In this document: positions 44,901 to 47,564 of the stretch, piece by piece
Position numbering within the stretch: the first letter of the stretch is position 1
How the letters are laid out: each line of letters starts with the position of its first letter
DNA from: Chloracidobacterium sp. UBA6041
GTDB taxonomy: Bacteria > Acidobacteriota > Blastocatellia > Pyrinomonadales > Pyrinomonadaceae
Direction: 5' to 3'
Length of the DNA stretch: 47,564 nt
NCBI GenBank assembly: GCA_002427845.1
Contig: DIYZ01000064.1
Span: forward strand, 1 to 47,564
Position numbers and translations under genes: made by a program
The notes under the pieces: model-generated
Databases searched by the model: none
What the model saw: only the letters and a program-made list of their open reading frames with translations
Told to the model about the DNA's origin: nothing

Positions 44901-45059
44901 ATTGTCCTGAACGCTTTCATAGTGACTCCCACCCGGTTTTCAGAGCCAGGGTGGTGGACAGGTAACCTTACAAAAGCTCAGTTCGAATCACATCATGTCT
45001 TCTTTCAGGTGGATGACAAGGACACGTATCTTGCGACATTATTTGAAGCGATTCACTGA
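41907..45059 (+). CDS. type III Res-like helicase-endonuclease
   Basis: This 1050-residue protein has Walker A ATGSGKT (166-172) and the DEGH box (269-272, in the DEAD position). A conserved SF2 motif VI-like QLFGRGVRLKG follows near residue 590. A PD-(D/E)xK-type nuclease site appears in FYPDFILW (D948) and FVDPKGL (D965, K967). This is the plan of type III Res subunits, in which the helicase motor precedes a C-terminal nuclease. The third nuclease residue pair has Asp in place of the usual Glu. It is the last gene of the operon and follows the methyltransferase closely. With the SNF2 protein it forms a three-gene modification-dependent defence module. Confidence 0.87.
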   Translation: MATRRRNNTASLLGRPLRFNEKLVLSQWILSLLEVDSFAKLSEDLKNPDLESYDENNVSLFFHQLTQRLFQRGELNNQILLAYDENIFKHTQQLNDRRREPIRWKYFQYLSLLFTEIYLDRFFSDADSLLTDLNRWVANFNVDKPSSDQISAYRADDLRMIALWSATGSGKTLLMHVNILQYRYYLDKHGRTREMNRIILLTPNQGLSNQHLEEFQKAGMPAELFNPDSGSLFAGHTIEIIDVHKLGEEKGEKRVAVESFEGNNLVLVDEGHRGSSGETWKERRNKLCENGFSFEYSATFSQAVAAAPGDAKKKLTNEYAKAIIVDYSYRHFYHDGYGKDYRILNLAEDRSGEARSTYLAACLLAFYQQLCLFGTKGGELVPFLIEKPLWIFVGGSVTKEISTRDVSDVISILQFLKDFLVDSERYIKRIASLTRGTHELLDKENHRLFQNTFTFLAETGLDAESIYSDILKRIFNASVNGALHVEQLKGATGEVALRVGSAEPFGVINVGDAAKLCKKCDDAGFDVSQKEFSGSLFEDINEPDSTIQVLIGSKKFSEGWSSWRVSTMGLMHVGRGEGSQIIQLFGRGVRLKGYNFGLKRSSRLDEAIEKPKHIREVETLNVFGIEADYMEEFKKFLEEEGLPSGDDRDEFILPTFQTLPKTTLKVLKLPDGLDFKRDAPKPALATPTSRVPGRRVVLDWYPKIQARIAPGIGAPTDTTQRASGVLTTQHLAFIDWDKLFFELVEFKNQRFWFNLDLSRETLSKLLLDGTWYDLKIPPEQLKIGDFARVRLWQEIATALLKQYADAFYKAKKAEWEAPKLIYEDLDPTGGNFFDEYRFMIEQSEVDIRTQLNELKQAVEQKRLKNLTFGKLDGIFFGQHLYQPLIYLKSALVKVSPVHLNEGERNFVTDLQTFYKTNPTFFETKELYLLRNRSKSGIGFFEAGNFYPDFILWLVVGKKQFVSFVDPKGLRNLTGGIINPKIQFYKTIKQIEKPELDPNIVLNAFIVTPTRFSEPGWWTGNLTKAQFESHHVFFQVDDKDTYLATLFEAIH

Positions 45060-45417
45060 AGCCCATTCGAGATACAGAATCGAATACCTGTCTGCTCGTT
45101 CCATCCTCGAACCATCCCGAACCAATACGACCAATCAAATGTTTGGCCGATTCGGCTTCCTATCGAAAATATGATCTGAGCGCACGCCGTGTTGTGAAAT
45201 ACATACGCTGACGCATTTCACAACAGGTTGCCTTCATTTGAGGTCGGTTCTTCTTGTTGGTCCCAGTTGCCAGCTTCCGTTCTTCTCACTGGTTTTTGCT
45301 GAATCTCAGATGAGCGACCGCTAAGATAGGAAGTGAATGGACCAGGAGTTGAGGACGGCACGCAGCTTGAAGACAAACTTGCCGCACGAAGAAACTTGAT
45401 TGCGGAGTAAGAAAAGA
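45060..45417. repeat. intergenic region with an 11-bp inverted repeat
   Basis: There is no gene here. TGTTGTGAAAT (45190-45200) and ATTTCACAACA (45215-45225) form a perfect inverted repeat with a 14-base loop, 130 bp after the Res stop. No T-run follows, so an intrinsic terminator is unlikely. It may be an operator or recombinase/excisionase site next to the HTH gene. Confidence 0.5.
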
Positions 45418-45642
45418 ATGAGCTTAATTCAAGCAAAACGAGCATCGGAAGTCTTGAGCGTTTCGCTGGCTCGGCTTTACGAGTTGGCGCGGTTAGGCGT
45501 CATTCCGGTCGTTCGGCTCGGACCTCGCCAGATTCGGTTCGACGAAGATGCTCTTGCTCAATGGGTCAGACAAGGTGGTGCCGTTCAAGACGACGGCGCG
45601 GTTCAAGCAAGTCGGATGACTCGCAGCGGGGTGAATCCGTAA
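45418..45642 (+). CDS. excisionase-like HTH protein (MerR/HTH_17 type)
   Basis: ATG 45418 is chosen because GGAG lies about ten bases upstream; a TTG at 45400 is possible. The 74-residue protein is a single winged-helix DNA-binding domain: LIQAKRASEVLSVSLARLYE, then the wing RLGPRQIRFDEDALAQWV. Small proteins of this type act as recombination directionality factors or element regulators. It lies about 480 bp before the integrase with a second HTH gene in between. Confidence 0.75.
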   Translation: MSLIQAKRASEVLSVSLARLYELARLGVIPVVRLGPRQIRFDEDALAQWVRQGGAVQDDGAVQASRMTRSGVNP

Positions 45643-45754
45643 GTCTAAGGCAAGTCTACTCATTGGACGACCCATGTTCGAGATGACCTTAAGTTGGTAA
45701 AGGCTAGATGTGGTCGATAGACATTGGCGGGGGCCTGCATGTGGCGCTAGAAGG

Positions 45755-45997
45755 CTACGTGCGCGGTCCGCGCCTCGCCTTCCGTGATCTAGCTTGCTTC
45801 TTGTCAGACGCGGTTTTAGTGTTTGGCGGTCGTCCGACTTTCCGATCTTCAACCAGCTTCAAGTCAATTTCCCGAATGAGATTGTCGCGGCCCACCTTCA
45901 TTGCTGGAAGCTGACCATCGACGATCATTTGGCGCACGCGGCCAGTGGTTACGCCCAATTTCTCCGCCGCCTCTTGCGTGGTAAGGAACCCTTGCAT
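45755..45997 (-). CDS. excisionase-like HTH protein divergent from the integrase
   Basis: This 80-residue protein starts with an HTH_17-type DNA-binding domain (FLTTQEAAEKLGVTTGRVRQ, then QLPAMKVGRDNLIREIDL). It ends in a Lys/Arg-rich tail (KKQARSRKARRGPRT) that should bind DNA non-specifically. It is divergent from the integrase gene, with 121 bp between the starts. This space contains the integrase promoter and palindromic sites. It is the best candidate for repressor of int, and may also be a directionality factor. Confidence 0.75.
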   Translation of the reverse strand: MQGFLTTQEAAEKLGVTTGRVRQMIVDGQLPAMKVGRDNLIREIDLKLVEDRKVGRPPNTKTASDKKQARSRKARRGPRT

Positions 45998-46021
45998 AGC
46001 GTTCTCTTACTTATCATAAAT

Positions 46022-46075
46022 CCTAGCGCACGTGCAAGCATTTACTTGACAAAACCCTAGCGCGTGCGCTAGGAT
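46022..46075 (+). promoter_or_regulatory. integrase promoter overlapped by palindromic operator
   Basis: TTGACA (46046-46051), an 18-base spacer and TAGGAT (46070-46075) form a promoter for the integrase. The perfect palindrome CCTAGCGC-GT-GCGCTAGG (46056-46073) covers the spacer and -10. A second half-site CCTAGCGC begins at 46022, 34 bp upstream. A repressor bound here would block the promoter. The divergent HTH gene at 45755-45997 is the likely source. Confidence 0.65.
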
Positions 46076-46118
46076 AAGCGGACTGAATCGGACTCCCAAG
46101 AACCCGGAGGTTCTCGAC

Positions 46119-47294
46119 ATGGCAGGACAGTTAATCAAACGCGGCGAACGAACCTGGCTCGTCCGAATCTTCATCGGGCGCGATGCTAGTCGGAAACAAA
46201 AGTTTCATCACAAAACCATTCACGGTACAAAGCGAGACGCCGAGCGTTACCTAACCGCTGTGCGGCGTGAAATGGATTTGGGGGTATTCGTCGAACCCGC
46301 AGTCATGTCAGTGAGCGAGTATGTCAGCCGCTGGTTGCGCGATGCAGTTCGCCCGCGCGTCTCAGCGCGAACGGCGGACGGATACGACGCATTATTAAAG
46401 CGGTACATCATTTCGCCGCTCGGACACAAGCGGTTGGACAGGATCCAGCCGTTAGATATCCAAGAGGTCTATGGTGCGATGCAGGCGCGCGGCTTAAGCG
46501 CGACAGTGGTCCGGCACACTCATTCAGCCTTGCATAACGCGCTCAAGCAAGCGGTCAAGTGGGGCCTTCTCTCTCGCAATCCTTCCGACTTTGTGGAACT
46601 TCCCAAAGTGGCCCATAAAGAACGGCGTGTCTTATCACCCGGCGAAGCTATTCGTTTTCTCAAAGCCGCGGACACTAAACCAAACGGCCTAATTTTCGAA
46701 CTGGCGCTGCTAACTGGAATGCGACCGGAAGAATACCTGGCCTTGCAATGGTCCGATATTGACTTTAAGCGCGGGACAGCGCAGATCCAACGCGCTCTTG
46801 TTCGGCACAAGAAAAGTGTTAGCTTTGAAGAGCCGAAAACAGCTCGCAGCCGCCGTACCGTCTACTTGTCTGAGCAGCTTATGAAAAAGCTTGCAACGCA
46901 CAAGCGGAAGCAAGCCATAAAGAAATTGAAATTCAAAGGGACGTGGGGTCCGTTCGATCTGGTCTTTTGCAGCGTAGAGGGAACTCCGCTTTCTATCCCG
47001 AATCTCACGTACCGATATTTCCGTCCGATACTCACAGCGGCTAAGTTGCCTCAGATTCGTCTCTACGATCTGCGGCACACTTGCGCGACGCTCTTGTTAA
47101 TAGCCGAGGAAAATCCAAAAGTGGTCAGCGAACGTCTAGGCCACTCAACGATAGTACTTACGCTGGATACCTATTCCCACGTCCTGCCCACCATGCAGCA
47201 AGGAGCCACGAATAGGCTCGAAAAGCTGCTCTACAGCAAGCGCAACGCGCGCAGCAGTGATACACCAGTGACACAAACAAAAACGGGCAGCTAA
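46119..47294 (+). CDS. int: tyrosine recombinase (integrase)
   Basis: This 391-residue protein has a GGAGG about 10 bases before ATG 46119. The N-terminal part includes an AP2-like arm-binding region (WLVRIFIGRDASRKQKFHHK) and a SAM-like core-binding domain. The catalytic domain has R202 in TGMRPEE, R319 in LYDLRHT (Tyr replaces the usual first His of HxxR), H342 in RLGHST and the nucleophile Y352 in TLDTYSH. All catalytic residues are present. Its stop lies within a hairpin, and the tRNA-Cys fragment begins about 30 bp later, the usual place for the attachment site. It probably mobilises the right-hand element. Confidence 0.92.
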   Translation: MAGQLIKRGERTWLVRIFIGRDASRKQKFHHKTIHGTKRDAERYLTAVRREMDLGVFVEPAVMSVSEYVSRWLRDAVRPRVSARTADGYDALLKRYIISPLGHKRLDRIQPLDIQEVYGAMQARGLSATVVRHTHSALHNALKQAVKWGLLSRNPSDFVELPKVAHKERRVLSPGEAIRFLKAADTKPNGLIFELALLTGMRPEEYLALQWSDIDFKRGTAQIQRALVRHKKSVSFEEPKTARSRRTVYLSEQLMKKLATHKRKQAIKKLKFKGTWGPFDLVFCSVEGTPLSIPNLTYRYFRPILTAAKLPQIRLYDLRHTCATLLLIAEENPKVVSERLGHSTIVLTLDTYSHVLPTMQQGATNRLEKLLYSKRNARSSDTPVTQTKTGS

Positions 47295-47306
47295 ATTTCT
47301 GCCCGT
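47283..47306 (+). terminator. hairpin overlapping the integrase stop
   Basis: ACGGGCAG (47283-47290) and CTGCCCGT (47299-47306) form an 8-bp stem with an 8-base loop that contains part of the integrase stop codon region (47292-47294). Only a weak T-rich tract follows, so it is a probable but not ideal terminator. Confidence 0.5.
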
Positions 47307-47322
47307 AAACTCTTGATTTTAT

Positions 47323-47360
<38 letters not shown>

Positions 47361-47564
47361 AGAAAGACGTTGCGCACGTCTTGAAGAATATCGGCAGAGT
47401 TAGGTTTTCTAGCCAGCACAATAATGCTTCTGATGTGCACTGAATTGGAAGCCCGCTTCCATTGACGCCAATCAAATCTCGTAATATGGTACTTCACCAA
47501 GGAACCTTAGATGTTGGTCCTCAGATTCGGTGGAGTCGCTGCTTGCGTATTCCGGCCCATCGTG

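Overview
The window looks like an accessory region of a bacterial chromosome built from several integrated elements. Moderate GC, a secreted S9 peptidase, TPR-CHAT, FecR-TPR, CHASE2 and zinc-finger anti-sigma proteins would suit an Acidobacteriota-like soil bacterium (for example Blastocatellia). That is a guess from gene content; no rRNA or single-copy marker is present.

Left defence block (1-8.0 kb). A minus-strand cluster holds two DUF262 genes and a HEPN gene. One DUF262 gene is split by a one-base frameshift. An XRE regulator with an ImmA/IrrE metallopeptidase follows, under a palindromic operator, and then a frameshifted HNH nuclease. Next is an intact five-gene plus-strand operon of type III CBASS layout: CD-NTase, HORMA, TRIP13-like AAA+, a SLOG plus TIR/deoxyribosyltransferase-like protein that is the likely effector, and a DEDDh 3'-5' exonuclease. 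This operon is the strongest candidate for something new.

Type IV secretion block (8.0-21.6 kb). VirB8, VirB9, VirB10, a MoxR-like AAA+ ATPase, a small membrane protein and a VirB1-like transglycosylase lie on the minus strand. VirB2-, VirB3-, VirB4-, VirB5- and VirB6-like genes and an ORF6N gene lie on the plus strand. No VirB11, VirD4 or relaxase is visible here.

Protease block (21.7-28.2 kb). A sigma-54 activator without a sensor domain is divergent from an S9 peptidase, a 60-residue secreted peptide and a secreted TPR-CHAT protease. A long inverted repeat sits between the divergent genes.

Junction region (28.2-35.5 kb). A 3' fragment of tRNA-Leu(UAG), FecR-TPR and CHASE2 genes, a 3' fragment of tRNA-Leu(CAA), an anti-sigma/sigma pair and an XRE gene follow. 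The tRNA fragments look like att scars of separate integrations, and one supplies the stop codon of the anti-sigma gene.

Right block (35.8-47.5 kb). A strong promoter precedes a three-gene operon: SNF2-type helicase, type III-like adenine methyltransferase, and type III Res-like helicase-nuclease. Two excisionase-like HTH genes and a tyrosine integrase follow. The integrase ends about 30 bp from a 3' fragment of tRNA-Cys, whose orientation suggests a tandem array of elements.
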